A DNA stretch of 64,000 nt. It comes from Adiantum capillus-veneris. Lineage: Eukaryota > Streptophyta > Polypodiopsida > Polypodiales > Pteridaceae. The notes under the pieces are model-generated. The model worked only from the letters and a program-made list of their open reading frames with translations. It was not told where the DNA came from and did no database searches. The position numbers were made by a program, and so were the translations under genes. The stretch is taken from NCBI GenBank assembly GCA_014529385.2, contig CM043963.1, positions 67,569,912-67,633,911 on the forward strand, written 5' to 3'. Positions 13,171 through 25,230 of this stretch are shown here, one piece after another; the stretch's first letter is position 1; the number at the start of each line of letters is the position of its first letter.

Positions 13171-14219
13171 ATAAGAACCCAAGAACCTTTGCTTATCCTC
13201 TTCTCTTGACACCTATTATCTGTAGTGAGAGAGTTTGAGATTGAGATAGTGCTTATGCTACTACATGGTCTTCTTGGCACACTAATGGTGAGGTTAGTTG
13301 GGGACTGTGTAGAGCAACCTCTAGAACTTCTTGGGCGGGAAGAAGACGAAGCCATAGCTATAATGGAGGGCGAATAAGTTTTGAAAGCCTTACATAAAGG
13401 TAGTGGATATCTTTTAATGAAGGGAGAGAGTTAGCTATCAATCAGTAGTTAGGTTTCAGCAACTTGACGGCTACTGGCAGTGGGCCCTACTTTGTGAGAT
13501 GAGGAAGTTACCTTACGAAAATGAGACAAATCTCGATATTTAAAAATGGTTTCTTTCATTTTTGTGATATTTTGTGATCCCGCATGCAGGAAATGGAACA
13601 TGGGCTCTACTAGATATATAGGAAACGTGAAGCCTTCTTACCCTTGTCTTTTAGGAGACATGCTCCTTTGGGAGAACCTTACGAATTGAGCTATGGCGGA
13701 CGTGTTGCGACTGTCTGTGTTGCTGTTTAGCAACGGTGATGATAATGTCATGTTGTTGGCGGAGGTTCTGCTACTGCAGATATCGGTTATGCTGGGTAGT
13801 ATAGTGGTCACATGGGCCATGGGCATTGGCCCTTGGCTAACATGGTTGATGATGGTGGGCATGTTGGCCTACGAGCTCTGATTGGTGATGATGATGATGG
13901 ATGAAAGGTTTCCATAGCCTTAGGGCTGGTTCCCACCATGCAGTTTCACACTAAAAATTGGGGTGCCCAGTTGTCCGGGTAGAAAGAAATGGAAAAGCCC
14001 CTCTTTTGGGGAGGAAAAGAAAATTCATTGTAAAAAAGCTTTTTTTTAGAACTTTAGGGAGGGGGGGGGGGGGGGGGGCACCCCTTTCCTAGGAAAAGAA
14101 AAAGAGAAGTAAGAGGCGGTTTATTTGTACCAAGGGACAGAAATAGAAAGAAGCATAGGTGGATGAGGGAGAAGAAAAGAGAGATTCTTACTGCTTAATG
14201 GGGATGTCAAACCCCTACA
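13171..14219. other. Intergenic with an 18-base G run
   Basis: No gene was recognised. A homopolymer of 18 G lies at 14061-14078 and a GAT run near 13885-13905. Confidence 0.5.
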
Positions 14220-15000
14220 CATGTGATGGACCTGGCACCTAAATATGGAAAGAAAGTGAGGGTAAATGATGCTAAGTTGGGAAGTTTCCTACACACATGT
14301 ACTTGCCATAGTTGGTTTTGAAAAGTCAACATGCAACAATAAAAGTTCACCTTATAGTTGTGGAAAGTCAATGCAAGAGGATTTCAAGCAAGGAAAGTCT
14401 ACATTTCAAGGTGGAAAGTCCCCAACCTTTTTGGAGAGCACCTACCTGCCTATATGAGCCCATATACTTTCCCTCATTAGCCACATCCTACCATGTATAG
14501 CTAACCTTCCCTCTCTCCTATATATGCCCCTCTCTTGTGCATACTTATTGTCTTTGGATCAATGAAATGAGTCCTATGACCCACAGAGTGTGTGTTTATG
14601 TGTTGTTGATGGGGAATTGATAAGAAACCCCAAAGTTTTGTAATCAAGTTGATGGTGTTTTGAGCGTACGTGTTGTGCATCTTGTGGGGCTGAGGCTTTG
14701 CCCTTCTACAAAGCCATCTTTGTGAGAGTATGTATGCTATGTGTTGGCAATTGAATTGAGAGAGATGAGTGAAAGAGTGAGCCATGAGGGCTATGTGTTG
14801 AGATGTTTGAGTGCTATGTGTTTGTGAGCTTGGGATCTATGTGCATGCATGACAATTGAGGTATGGGGTTGAATAAGTGGTGTGTCCTACTCCCTTTGAT
14901 CATGGCCTTTGTACAAGCTTTGCAAGTTCTCATTTTTTTAGGTATCTAGGCTCTATGAGGCCATACTTGTGTTTGTTTGTGTGGATATATGAGATATCAC
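14220..15000 (+). promoter_or_regulatory. LTR-like promoter region
   Basis: A TATA-like CCTATATATGCCCC near 14518 is followed about 40 bp later by GGATCAATGAAATGAG, a layout common at the U3-R boundary of plant LTRs. GT-rich sequence follows. I could not find a partner LTR or clear ends, so this may be a solo or broken LTR. Weak evidence. Confidence 0.3.
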
Positions 15001-15186
15001 ACTCCATATTTACTCTACCCCCCCCTTAAAAATTGCTTATCGTGTGGAAAGCCTATGTAAGAAGGGCCTAGTCCCTTGTGTGTGTGCAGGTGGTGGTGTT
15101 TTGTGAGATTGTGTGCAATTGAGAGAGGGTAGTTGAAGGTGTGTTTGGTGATTGTGTGAGCGAGTTTTGATTAAAGGTCCAATCCC

Positions 15187-15500
15187 TTAGGTTAGTGGTG
15201 CCCCTGTTCCTCGATTGGGTGAGGCTTTTCCAAGCTTCCGGGTGGACAGATAGAGGCATTCCCTGTCAGAATTTTCCCCTGACAATGGCTTACCCAGTGC
15301 TTCCCACATGTCATAACTTAACGAATTAACATTTGCTGCCATATCTATAAAGGCACATTGGGGTGATCTTTGTTCACCAATCTCTATAAGGATGCACATA
15401 ATCCATGCTTTCTTCTGTAATGTGGCTAGTTTATTGACAATGACGTGGTGCTTTGTGATTCACATTAGTTTTGGCCCCTCTAGTAAGCATTGTTTGCTAA
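15187..15500 (-). pseudogene. Retroelement aspartic protease fragment
   Basis: The frame contains CAFIDMAANVNSLSYDMWEALG, which has the shape of a retropepsin active-site region (FIDTGA-type motif followed by a Tyr-Trp-Glu helix) with the catalytic motif changed to DMA. An upstream stretch (ANNACLLEGP) reads in another frame to about 15500. It belongs to a gypsy-type element different from the one at 16146-20170, which has its own protease. No flanking RT was seen. Confidence 0.45.
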
Positions 15501-16145
15501 CGTTCACGTTCCTTTGGTTCAAGTAAGGCCTCTTCAATCATTTTTTTTCACTTTTTCCTTATGTTCCTTGGCATTATGGATTTGTTGTAGCATCTCAATT
15601 GTTAAGGGTTCATGGTACTTCTAAAGTTGACAACCATAGATCCAGCGACTATGCATGTGCTCCATTTTGGGGCCACAAAAACTTGAAACAACATTGCATG
15701 AGACCTTGGGGGTTTTTTAGCACATCTAAGGAATTCCCTAACATAAGCATGTATATCCAACTACATCATAGGCCACCATACCCCTAACCACAATACTCAT
15801 TTTATTGTCTGAGTAGCAGCCATGTGAAGGCTACCCATTGGCTCATGAACAGACTGTAAGTAATATGATTGCTCATTGGGATCAATACATAATTGCAATT
15901 ATCTATCCCTGCCTTGTTGGTACAATATCTTTGTGATCATTGCCAATCATGCAGTGGTTTGTATCAACTCTGTCTTTTCACTTTTAGTGGCATTAGGATA
16001 CCCAATTTTCCTATTATCAACAACGAAATTAGATTCTCACTCCATTTTGGGATCATCTAATGTTGAAAAGATAGGCATTTGTTAAATCATCATCCACTCC
16101 CTTAGGCTATTTACCACTTAGTAGGCATGGAAAATGGGCTACCTG
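15501..16145. other. Intergenic; the place where an integrase would be expected
   Basis: The minus-strand gypsy element ends at its RNase H at 16146. An integrase should lie here, but no HHCC or DDE motif is visible, so the element is truncated. Confidence 0.5.
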
Positions 16146-17420
16146 CTAATGTGTCATTCCCCTCTTTACCACAATTGTGAAGTCAAACTCAAGAAAGATG
16201 ATAAACCACCTTACATAGCATCTAATACTATAGGGTTTATTTACCAAATACAAAAGCCCTTGGTGATCAGTAAATAATAAAAATTTGTTAGCTAAGAGAT
16301 AGTGTTGAAATTTTTTTACAACATATATCATTCCTAAGCCTTCTCTCTCCATGGTTGTATAATTTCTCTCCGCACTATTGAGTTGTCTACTTGCATAAGA
16401 AATAGAAAAATTCATATTCTTTTCTCTATGTTGTGCCAAAATAGCACATATGGAGAAATTTAATGCGTCAATGTACACATGAAAGATCACATGTCAATCT
16501 AGTGAGTTTAATATTAGAGTGGTTGTAAGAAAATCTTTTAATTTTGTAACAAAATCCTCACATTCCTCCATCCAATAAAAGACTATAATGAGATCATACA
16601 AGGGTTTAACACAATGACTACATATATGTAAATGAAACACCGATAATATCCAGAGTGTCCCATGAACCCTTGCACCTGTTTTAGCATTCTAAGGTTATGG
16701 GAATTCCACAATTACCTTAATTTTTCAAGAGCGGTGGAGATGCCTTTCTTGGACACTATATGCCCAAGTATTTTGCCTTGTCTGACCATGAAGACACACT
16801 TATTAGGGTTAAGATAGATCCCTTAAGTTCTACACTTCTCAAAGACCAAGATGAGATATGAAACATGTTCTTACCTCTTGCTTGAATGAATGCACAAATC
16901 ATCCATATATACCTCTAAGAAATCCCAAAGGTATTCTTTAAAGGCATGACTCATAAGACTTTGAAATGTGGTAGGTGCATTAGTCAACCCAAAGGGCATG
17001 ACTCTGTATGCAAATATGCCCCCCCACTCAGTTGAAAAAGTAGTTTTATGTTGATCTTGAGGGTGCATGGAGACTTGGTTATAACCAGATAACTCGTCTA
17101 GGAAGCTATACGTCTCCTTTCTTGCTACTCTTTTAAGTACATGATCAGTGATAGAGGAACGGGATAGTTATCTCAAATTTTTGCGGCATTCACCTTTTTG
17201 AGATTGACACAAACTCGTAGTTTTCCATTTTTCTAAGGAGCCACCACAATCAGGGATACCCAGTCCGTACGTTCAATCTTATAGATGAATTCTGCATCCT
17301 TCCATTTGTCTATCTCCTCCTTTATCATTTTAGCAAAGTTATCATTGTAAGCGTAAGGTCTTTGTCTACTTGGCCTGGCATTTGCTTTGATAGGAATAGT
17401 TTAGTGACAAATGTCAGGAT
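16146..17420 (-). pseudogene. Ty3/gypsy reverse transcriptase and RNase H
   Basis: Read from 17420 down, the RT finger region (AEFIYKIERTDWVSLIVV, then NGKLRVCVNLKKVNAA), the FLDELSGYNQV motif and [17 protein letters not shown] appear in order, then the catalytic YMDD motif (VYMDDLCIHSS, about 16890). RNase H follows at 16146-16490 with YIDALNFSICAILAQ, a Glu-bearing MEREGLGMIY helix and FTDHQGLLYL. Several stops and frame changes break it. The GYSGYNQ-like motif and YMDD rather than FFDD point to a non-chromodomain gypsy lineage. No integrase follows. Confidence 0.8.
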
Positions 17421-18633
17421 CAACCCCTTTCAAATCCTTGTAGGACCAAGAAAACACATCTTTGTACTCCATTAGCATTTTGATAAGAATTTAATCTTCT
17501 TTTGGATCCAAATCGGTACCAATCCATGCTGGTCTAGGTTCCTCATTCTCATCCGCTAAATCTACCTTCTTGGCATTTTCTGGTCCATCATAAGATTCTC
17601 TTGGTTGTTGTGGAGCCCTCATAGGTTGCTAGAACACCACCTTTTTGTCCTAGATAGTGTATTTTTAGAAATGGGATGGCACATTCACAACATCTCCACT
17701 TTCCCATCACTCTCCATTTCTACCGTCCACACTTCCTTAACCCTTCTTTTGTGTTCATTGTATTTCACTTTGGATTCCAACTTAGTCATTTGTGGGTTCT
17801 TAGCCTTTTCATTCCATTTCAATCCACATGAGTTCAACTCTTGATTTTCTTTTGGTTTCCTTGTGGTTTTTAATCTTATCTCCCGTTCAATTTTGTGTGA
17901 TATGTAGCACCCAATTACTTTATCTTTTGCACAATCTATTGCATTAACCTTGAATAGGTAGCGCGTTTTCCCTCTAAAGTTTGGTATTTTTCTCATTTTT
18001 TGACTTTTTGTATGACCCTGGTGCACCCTTCTTTTGTCCTTGTTTTGTCATGAACATAGTCAGGTATCTTTATATCCTTTCTGCCTCGTATTTTAAGTAC
18101 CACAAGCTCAAACTCTTCGAATTCATTTGAGGCATCATAAAATACTTGATCCTCAGGCTCCTTGTCTCCTTTATCAATCCTTGATTCTCTTTGTACATCA
18201 CAAAAAGACACCTTATCTTGAATCCTCAAGTGTTTCAGGTTCTTTATAACCTAAAGACTATCTTATGTGATTTTTTTTTCTCGCTCATCTGTCTGGCTAA
18301 GTATTTTGTTTGCTTCCTTATTAGCTTCTAGCACCACTTGGACCATGTGGATAGGTATCATATCTCTCCCTTTCTCATCGCACAAAAAGTAAGAGTAACT
18401 TCAAATACACATACATCCACTGTGGCCAGAACCTCTATCCAGCCTATTGGCTCAAATTGTTTCTCTAGAAAGGGCTATATGTCTCATATCGCTTTTGATT
18501 GGGTTCGTTCTCATCATTAATTTAATAGTCTAAGGCTCCACACATCCATAGACATGCTTGATAATTCATCCATGATGGTATAAAAAATTTCCATGTCACA
18601 ATGGCTGACAAGTCTTCCACTCAGGTTTTAGCT
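17421..18633 (-). pseudogene. Degenerate gypsy polyprotein linker
   Basis: Between the protease and RT blocks are two charged minus-strand frames (17685-18026, Lys/Glu-rich; 17993-18229, Asp/Glu-rich) overlapping in different frames. They sit where gypsy elements of this kind have a variable acidic linker. No motif was recognised, so placement is the only evidence. Confidence 0.45.
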
Positions 18634-19206
18634 TTATCTCGATAAGGGTGATCTACTAAGTTGATCCTTGTGATTGCATCCTTGTGCCATAAGTAGATGT
18701 AATTGAATCCCTTGAACCATTTTTAGCCACCGTATAAACAGTCGCCCAAGGTTGATTTCGTAATTCGGGCTTTTCCCAAAATCTACTACAACAAATGTGT
18801 GCTCATATTCCACTCCACACGAGGTAGCGACCACCTCATATTCCACTCCACATAAGGTAACTACCACCTTTTCTAGCAATCCTATAGGTATTTCTATGTA
18901 CCCATCATCAAATTGAAGCCTCATTCTGTTCTTCCTTAGGGTTGATCGTCCCCACTGCTCCCATATATTTTTGGTAGCAATAGCCACTCCTGCTCCATTG
19001 TCCAATATTGCTAATGTATAATGACCACCAAATTCCACTAGAGCAGTCATATTGCTATCATATCCCTCACAAGATTCCCCAATTTCATTGATAGGAATGG
19101 GTTCATACTTTTTTCTTGCTTTCGTTCCACTCAATGCTTGGTCTGTATTGGCTATAGGGATTTGAATTCCTAAAATCTTCAAATGTTTTCCCACATCCTT
19201 CCACAA
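18634..19206 (-). pseudogene. Ty3/gypsy aspartic protease
   Basis: A 190-codon frame with the active-site region LAILDNGAGVAIATKNIWE (the family has D-S/T-G, here D-N-G) and the flap-distal EINLGRLFIRWLKMVQ motif corresponding to the ILGRPWLR motif of gypsy proteases. Between them a 33-base tandem duplication adds 11 residues (CGVEYEVVATS repeated in part). The duplication is in frame, so it left the reading frame open but would distort the fold. It belongs with the RT at 16146-17420 and the zinc knuckles at 19800-20000. Confidence 0.7.
18804..18869. repeat. In-frame 33-bp tandem duplication in the protease
   Basis: Units 18804-18836 and 18837-18869 both begin CATATTCCACTCCACA and end ACCACCT, with a few differences. 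The length is a multiple of three. Confidence 0.95.
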
Positions 19207-19464
19207 TTCTGGTCACACCTTCAATACATTAACTAGTGGCAATGTGCACTTGATGGGTGTTGACATAAGTGTAGATAAGTTTACTACATTTGTAGTAGTA
19301 GCTGGGAGTAGGTTCTTGAAAGAAGGAAGTCTCATCACCCCTGACTTGGATTCTAATCCCCTTTGTATGAAGGTAAGGTTTTTAGAGTATTGGCTTTAAT
19401 CGCATCCAACTTTTTTGACCCTACATCCCCATAATCAGATTTCATTTCTAATTCCAACATTTTT

Positions 19465-20170
19465 TTAATCAAAATTTATTTCTTCCAATGGTGGTATATG
19501 AGTTTCTTCCATTTTATTTCTGGTCTTGGGCTGCATTGGTTCTTCCTTTTTATTATCGCTTGATAGTTTCTCTTTTTTTTTTTTGCCCATCTTGCTTTCT
19601 AGCTTTCCAACTATTTTTGTTAGTTTTAGTCTCTTCTCTAGGGGTCCCTTCAGTTTCTTCAACACCCTCGGCACATACTTGTGCCCTAGCTTAAGCTCTA
19701 GCTATCACTTTGATAGGGACAACTTTTTCCGATCCTATTAAACTGGACTCAAGTGATGGTATTATCTCAATGTAATTAAGTGTTTCCTTGGATGCCCCCT
19801 CTAGTTTTGATGGACAATAACACACTAAATGGGTGACTCCACATTTAGCACAATATCTTAAGAAGGGCAATAAAATTGATCCAGTAGGAACATAGTCCTT
19901 TGGGTAGAAACAATCTCTAACCCAATGGTTTTCTTTACATTGGTAACATGGGCTTGTTGGTGCTCTTTGAGGTGCAACCTTATACTGTCTTTGTCACGTT
20001 CCTACAAGTCTACCTCCTCCATTTGTTATGAACCATAAAGTATTATGATCCATTTGGTACTAGCCTTCTGGTGTTACTGACGATGTCTCTGAGAGTCCAA
20101 CCAGGGTTGACCTTGACGGAACATCTTCTAATTCATCTCCATAATGGCTGATAGGGACTAAAGCGCCATC
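19465..20170 (-). pseudogene. Ty3/gypsy gag end with two zinc knuckles
   Basis: Read from about 20000 down, two successive zinc knuckles are visible, CYQCKENHWVRDC and, after about 30 residues, CAKCGVTHLVCYC. Both have the spacing CX2CX3HX4C rather than the common CX2CX4HX4C. A Lys-rich tail follows (19465-19674, KKLKGPLEKRLKLTK). They would bind the RNA genome in gag. Stops and frame changes separate the pieces. This is the 5' coding end of the element whose protease and RT lie to the left. Confidence 0.7.
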
Positions 20171-20779
20171 ACAAGCAAAGTCTTTTGGTTGCAAGAATCA
20201 CCAAATTATGAGTTTTTGATGCTCCAATGATGTCGTTTGTGCCCTATGTGCAAAATACAATAGGATAAAAACTTGTATCATTTTTGGCTTTTGGGCCACC
20301 CAATCTTCCGGGTGCAAAACGGAGGTCTTCTCGTCACTTCTAGAAAACCTCGACCACAAACTATTTGGTGCACGATGTCTTCTTGACTTTGTAGAGTAGC
20401 TTATGTCCTTGAAAGCGATAAAAAATATTTCTAGATCAGAGTTCCAAAGCAAAAGTTATGGAAATTTCAAAGAAAGTAAATATTTATGCTATTTTCTGCA
20501 AAATATGTCAACATGTACAATATTGTTTGGAGTGATTACTAGCTTCAAAACATGTCCTAGGACCTTAATAACATGCTAGGTATGCATCATATATCATCTG
20601 ACATGCAAATTAGGTAGTTTGAAAAAAAACAACAAAAAGTCTGCCAGCATAGATTCAGTCACAACTTGGCATGTTTTTTGCATTTTTGCAAGTCCAAGTT
20701 GATATTTGAGCTCAGGGAACCATTTGGCTCAACCTGCATACCATGAAATGCTCACTACATCACTATCTTCTCTCTAGAT

Positions 20780-21180
20780 TGCAAATCGACACCTGAAAAT
20801 CGATAGGTCCAAATGGGCTAAGATTTATATCAGAGCTTATCCTTGATCTGCTGATCACCGCTCTATGATCAGATTCTCAAATTGAAATTTTCTCTCCCTG
20901 CTAGAGCTCAAAATCGACAGTTGTCTGTCGATTTTCAGACCAGAGTAATGAAAAATTCATGTTTTAGGTCCAGTAGGCTTTTTTACAGGCCCAACAATGC
21001 TCTGGTCAGGAAATCGATAGCTCAAAATGAGCTCAGATTGATATCATAGGATTTCCTTGACCTGTTGAACACAATCATATGCTCAGAAATGCAAGATGAA
21101 TTTTCCTCCTCCTACCAAGTTAGCAAATCGACATGTTGCTATCAATTTTCAAACTCAAGAGCAGATCAATCCAGTTGGCA
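20780..21180. repeat. Diverged tandem duplication with AAATCGAYA motifs
   Basis: The stretch from about 20800 (AAATCGATAGGTCCAAATGG, then TATATCAGAGCTTATCCTTGA) recurs about 210 bp later (AAATCGATAGCTCAAAATGA, then GATATCATAGGATTTCCTTGA). AAATCGACA or AAATCGATA boxes occur at about 20783, 20803, 20911, 21011 and 21123. Confidence 0.6.
20910..20935. repeat. Perfect 11-bp inverted repeat, 4-nt loop
   Basis: AAAATCGACAG, loop TTGT, CTGTCGATTTT. It sits in the presumed gypsy leader and would form a stable hairpin in RNA. Confidence 0.9.
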
Positions 21181-21866
21181 AGTCCTTGTAATGTTATGAA
21201 GCATGTAGGATGCCTGATTTTTAAGTTTGCATGACCAATCACATCATTCCACCACTTCATTCACCAGGAGCAATTGGTTTCAACTCACGTGCCGTATCAA
21301 GCAGGCACCCCTCTAGAGGCTCGGCTTTCACCCAACATACCTAAGAGGGAGATTCTCATTAGGTATTGCTTGCCAAACCAAAGTGGTCCAGTTCGCTAAT
21401 TGCAAGTGATCTAAAAGCTCAAGCCAACGCAGTCTAACCACTAGCGGTTTAGAGCCATCCGCAGGCCCCGACAATGCCGGACATATACATTTTTTACAAT
21501 AATGAAAATGTTTGCCTTTTTGGTGCTCTTACCACTCCCGCTCTTGTGTACATATGCCTGCAAAATCACATCAAACATGTCAACAAGCATCGCAAGCATA
21601 TGGCATGCAACCAAATATGGTAATGCAAATGCCTACCTAATCCTACTCCTAAATGCAAATGACAATGAATGTGGGAGTAATCTCAACCACCAAAGAGGGT
21701 GTTGGAATGGTGTCTTCTCCAACCACTCTAATTCGTCAAACCTTATCTACTCTAATCGACTCCTAACGCTACTCTAATCCTACTCTATTCCAATGATTTT
21801 ACAACCGATTGGAGCGGTTTTCTTATGGTAATTTAAACAAGGCAAGCACTCAACTAGCTATCGTTC

Positions 21867-21886
21867 CTCGCCGACAGCGGTGCCAA
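21867..21886 (-). promoter_or_regulatory. Probable gypsy primer-binding site
   Basis: On the minus strand TGGCACCGCTGTCGGCGAGG resembles the TGGCGCCGTTGCCGGGGA site attributed to tRNA-Asp priming in Athila/Tat-type plant gypsy elements, with several mismatches. Its place upstream of the minus-strand gag-pol at 16146-20170 and two bases from a possible LTR end (TTCTCCA) fits. Confidence 0.55.
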
Positions 21887-21887
21887 A

Positions 21888-23100
21888 TGGAGAACCACGA
21901 TTCCCTATCTTGTAGGAATTTGTAGTAGGACTAATAATCGGCTATGCCCATTGTGATATCTCTATCACAGTCATCTCGAAGAGCTCTAACCCAGCTAGTA
22001 CATAGAAGTTTACCCCTTTCGGGGGAGAAGCTATGACTATGCTTAATCTACCCACCCTCAACTCTAATGCTCAATAGATATACTACCTCAAAAGCACACA
22101 CATAACCTAATCAATCTACATACACATTCCTCATTCCTTTTTTAATCAACTACTCAATTAATAAGCTATGGATTTGCATCTATAAGCTCTACTCATGCAT
22201 ACACACACACACACACACACTACCTATGCAATAGGTAAGAGAAGCAAGCAATGGGTTCAATGAAGCATGCAAACACACCACTCCAACTCACTCATTACCT
22301 TACACACAAGCTATGTCATTACCTAAGCAAACCCACAAGTATAAGCAAGCAAAGAATGGTGCTTAAATCGACTTACTAATTACTCTTTAACCCTCTTCAC
22401 AAGCTTTCAAAGAGCACTAATCAAAAGAAAGCACACACATCTCAAGCAAGCAAACACTCAAGCAAGCTCAAACAAAGAGAACAGGAGCTCTTGGGCTCAA
22501 CCATTCATACACACACACAATAAAGCATGTATGAATCAATGGAAAGCTTAAGCTAATCAACACATAAACATAAAGAGATTAATTAAGAGAAATAGAGAGA
22601 AACACATTGCATTGATTAATCAAGTTACATGAGCACACAAGCTAGAAAGCTTGTTGCTCTCAAGAGGTTAAAAGGCTAGAGCTCTCAAGGAGAGTATAGC
22701 TCACAAGAATGAACAAGTGAACCCCCTCTCTTTAGCAAAAGTGACATTTATAGTGAAACCCTTAAACCGGTTCACACCTATTGTCTGCCCAAATGCTAAA
22801 AGATAAATAATACATGAAACTACACTTCTCAAATACATTTTGGAACTCAATCAAGCCCACTTTACTAACCCACAGTAATTACAAAGCATTCTAGTGCCCA
22901 TTTACATGTTCTTGTAATTGCACCATAAATGATGGGATTACACTTAAATTTGTTGTTGTTAAATTGAAGGTATTACTGTTATCTTCACAACGAATGAACC
23001 CACATGTCCATCCGATTCCGTATGCTCCATTTATGGCTAAAAATAGTAAATAGCCATTTCTACATCCCGTAACTACATTCCTGGGAGACAATACCGAAGC
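21888..23100 (-). mobile_element. Probable 5' LTR of the decayed gypsy element
   Basis: The inner edge is set by the primer-binding site. A minus-strand TATA box (CTATAAAT, 22747-22753) lies about 860 bp from that edge, giving a U3 to its right and a long R-U5 to its left. An AC run sits at 22201-22220. The outer end is not defined and no 3' partner was seen. Confidence 0.4.
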
Positions 23101-23160
23101 TTGTTTAGGGTTTCACAAAATTTAAATGTGCAATAGGGGGAAGGAAAAGAGAGAGTTTTG

Positions 23161-23275
23161 TTTTTTTTTTGTTTTTTTTTTGAAGAAATGAAGGAGTGTC
23201 ACTTTCCAAGTATTGGAATATCGTAGGAAAGAAGGAGGTTGTGTCACTTTCCAAGTATCTGAATATCCTAGGAAA
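23161..23275. repeat. Poly-T and a 35-bp direct repeat
   Basis: T-rich tract at 23160-23181, then GTGTCACTTTCCAAGTAT-led 35-bp units at 23196-23230 and 23241-23275 separated by 10 bp. Confidence 0.9.
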
Positions 23276-25230
23276 TATTTTATGATGGTGACAATCTCTA
23301 GGTTAAAAGGTGATGTTTCACTCTATGGTGAATTAAAAAAGGACCTCATTTTTGACATTTATTTTTTGTTTGAATTTTCTCTCTCTAATAATTCTTACAT
23401 GGCTCAAAAATGACCTCAACGTTCCCTTAATGGGCACCATGATAATTATTCCCCTCAAGTGCCGATGAATGCCATAGGCATTCATCAGTTAATTTTGAGA
23501 AGATCAAATGTAGAAACTCAAGTGTCCTCAATTACCTCTCGATCCGTAATCCATCACACTACATGGAGATAATGGAGGAGTGGATGGCTCAACAATGTAG
23601 GACTTATTTGAAGACATTCAACGTCATCCTAGATCTCTTAACTATGATCTATAAGATCTTGAAGTGCTTAATAGGATTTAATCTCATCAAGCTTTAGAAT
23701 GAGTCTCTTCATCAATTCCACACGGGGGATGTGAGCTTGCACGTAGGTTTAGACCCAAAGCACATATATTTCCTTATGTACATATAAGTATAATTTATGA
23801 AAATATCTAACATGTAGACATTTGAAGAAATGTTCATCACCACCAGATTCACAAAGACATGCTTTAAAAGAAATGTGCCTTTTCAAGAGCAATACCTAAC
23901 ACTTATGGTTGAAAAAATAGAGTACTCCACCCAGAGGCCAAATCTCACCAATCCACAAGAAATAGTCAAGCTACAAAATATGAAGAAGTAGTTCAATAAC
24001 CCACTATTCACTAGAGTTTATGCATCGATTTCAAGATCCTGTACCAAGCAAGTTTCATAGCAACCATGCTATGCCGAGAGCCATTTGGAAGATAAACTAG
24101 AAAAGCACACAAGGATAGGGACTTATAGTCCCATTTTGATCCAAGAAGTATTTACTCTGATAATGAGAAGATGTCCCACCTAAAGATGGTGCATACCCAT
24201 TAGCCAAAGGTCCACCCCTAGCACCTAGAAATTGAGATGTCCGAGGATGGACATTCCATAGATAAGGGGGATTGTTTGGGAAATAGATTTATAGATCAGT
24301 GATCACATGGAAAGAGCCGTAGTAGGGAGTGGGAACCCAATATCAATTTTTAAGGAATTTTCCTATTTTTGCTAGAATCCCACCAAAGTGCTCGTATGAG
24401 TTCTAATTTATATCAATTTTGTTCCATTTATCCTATTTTAATCATTTCTCTAAATATAATCTACCAAAATGTGATTAGGCTAGGTTATTCATCCCTAGGT
24501 ATAAAGGTGGACTCTCTTTAGGGATTTTGTTATGGATTGGACCGTTCACCCTTCGTGACCTATGGGAACGTCTTGATGGTCACTATTTTTGGGAATGGGT
24601 AATGACCAAGCATATGATTTGGGGATAGCTAGCCTTGTAATCTTTTTACATGTGTGTTTTTCTTGTTATTTAATGGACTAACTAAATTGTGTGTGTGGGA
24701 CAATTTTTAGATTAGAGAGAGTGAAGGAAGGCGGATAATTAGTAGGCAAGGTGAGGCGACATTGCTTAGCGGATAACTTATTAAAAAATAACTTTGTATA
24801 TAGCATTGTAGAATTAATATTTCCAATTGTGTACTTTTCAGGCAATATTCTATGGTACACATAAATTAGCATCTTTAGGTTGTTTATAGCCTCTCATTTA
24901 TTCAGCTAGTTTATTAATGAGTTACTCAGGGAATAAAGATGCTAAGGGAGAGGACCTTTTACATTCCTTCATTATTCTTGTAAAGAGATTCTTTGCATAT
25001 ATATCTATTTTTGACACTAGGGCTAATTTTGATCAATGATTAAATACTCAAGATGCATGGGTGTGTTGGCATCTTGCAAGCTAAGAGTTCAGGCCATTGT
25101 CTTGTAATTCCATCTTCAATATTTCTTATTCTATGATTATGCTATGCTTTTAAGTGGATTAACCTATGATGAAGTATGTGTGCCCAATCTTTGCAAGGAC
25201 GTCATATTAATAGGAATCTAAGGGGATCCT
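23276..25230. other. Intergenic, no recognised gene
   Basis: Short frames only on both strands. No LTR ends, zinc knuckles or RT motifs were seen. Confidence 0.5.

Larger units (their letters stand above)
20171..21866 (-). other. Gypsy leader or lost gag region
   Basis: Between the zinc knuckles and the probable primer-binding site there is about 1.7 kb without recognisable coding. It would contain the 5' untranslated leader and the start of gag. It holds the hairpin at 20910-20935 and a diverged duplication described separately. Confidence 0.45.

Noticed and set aside
22891..23091. Minus-strand frame reading NGYLLFLAINGAYGIGWTCGF, reminiscent of a G-type lectin receptor
   Set aside because: Too short, no further lectin motif such as WxANR follows in frame, and it lies in a presumed LTR.
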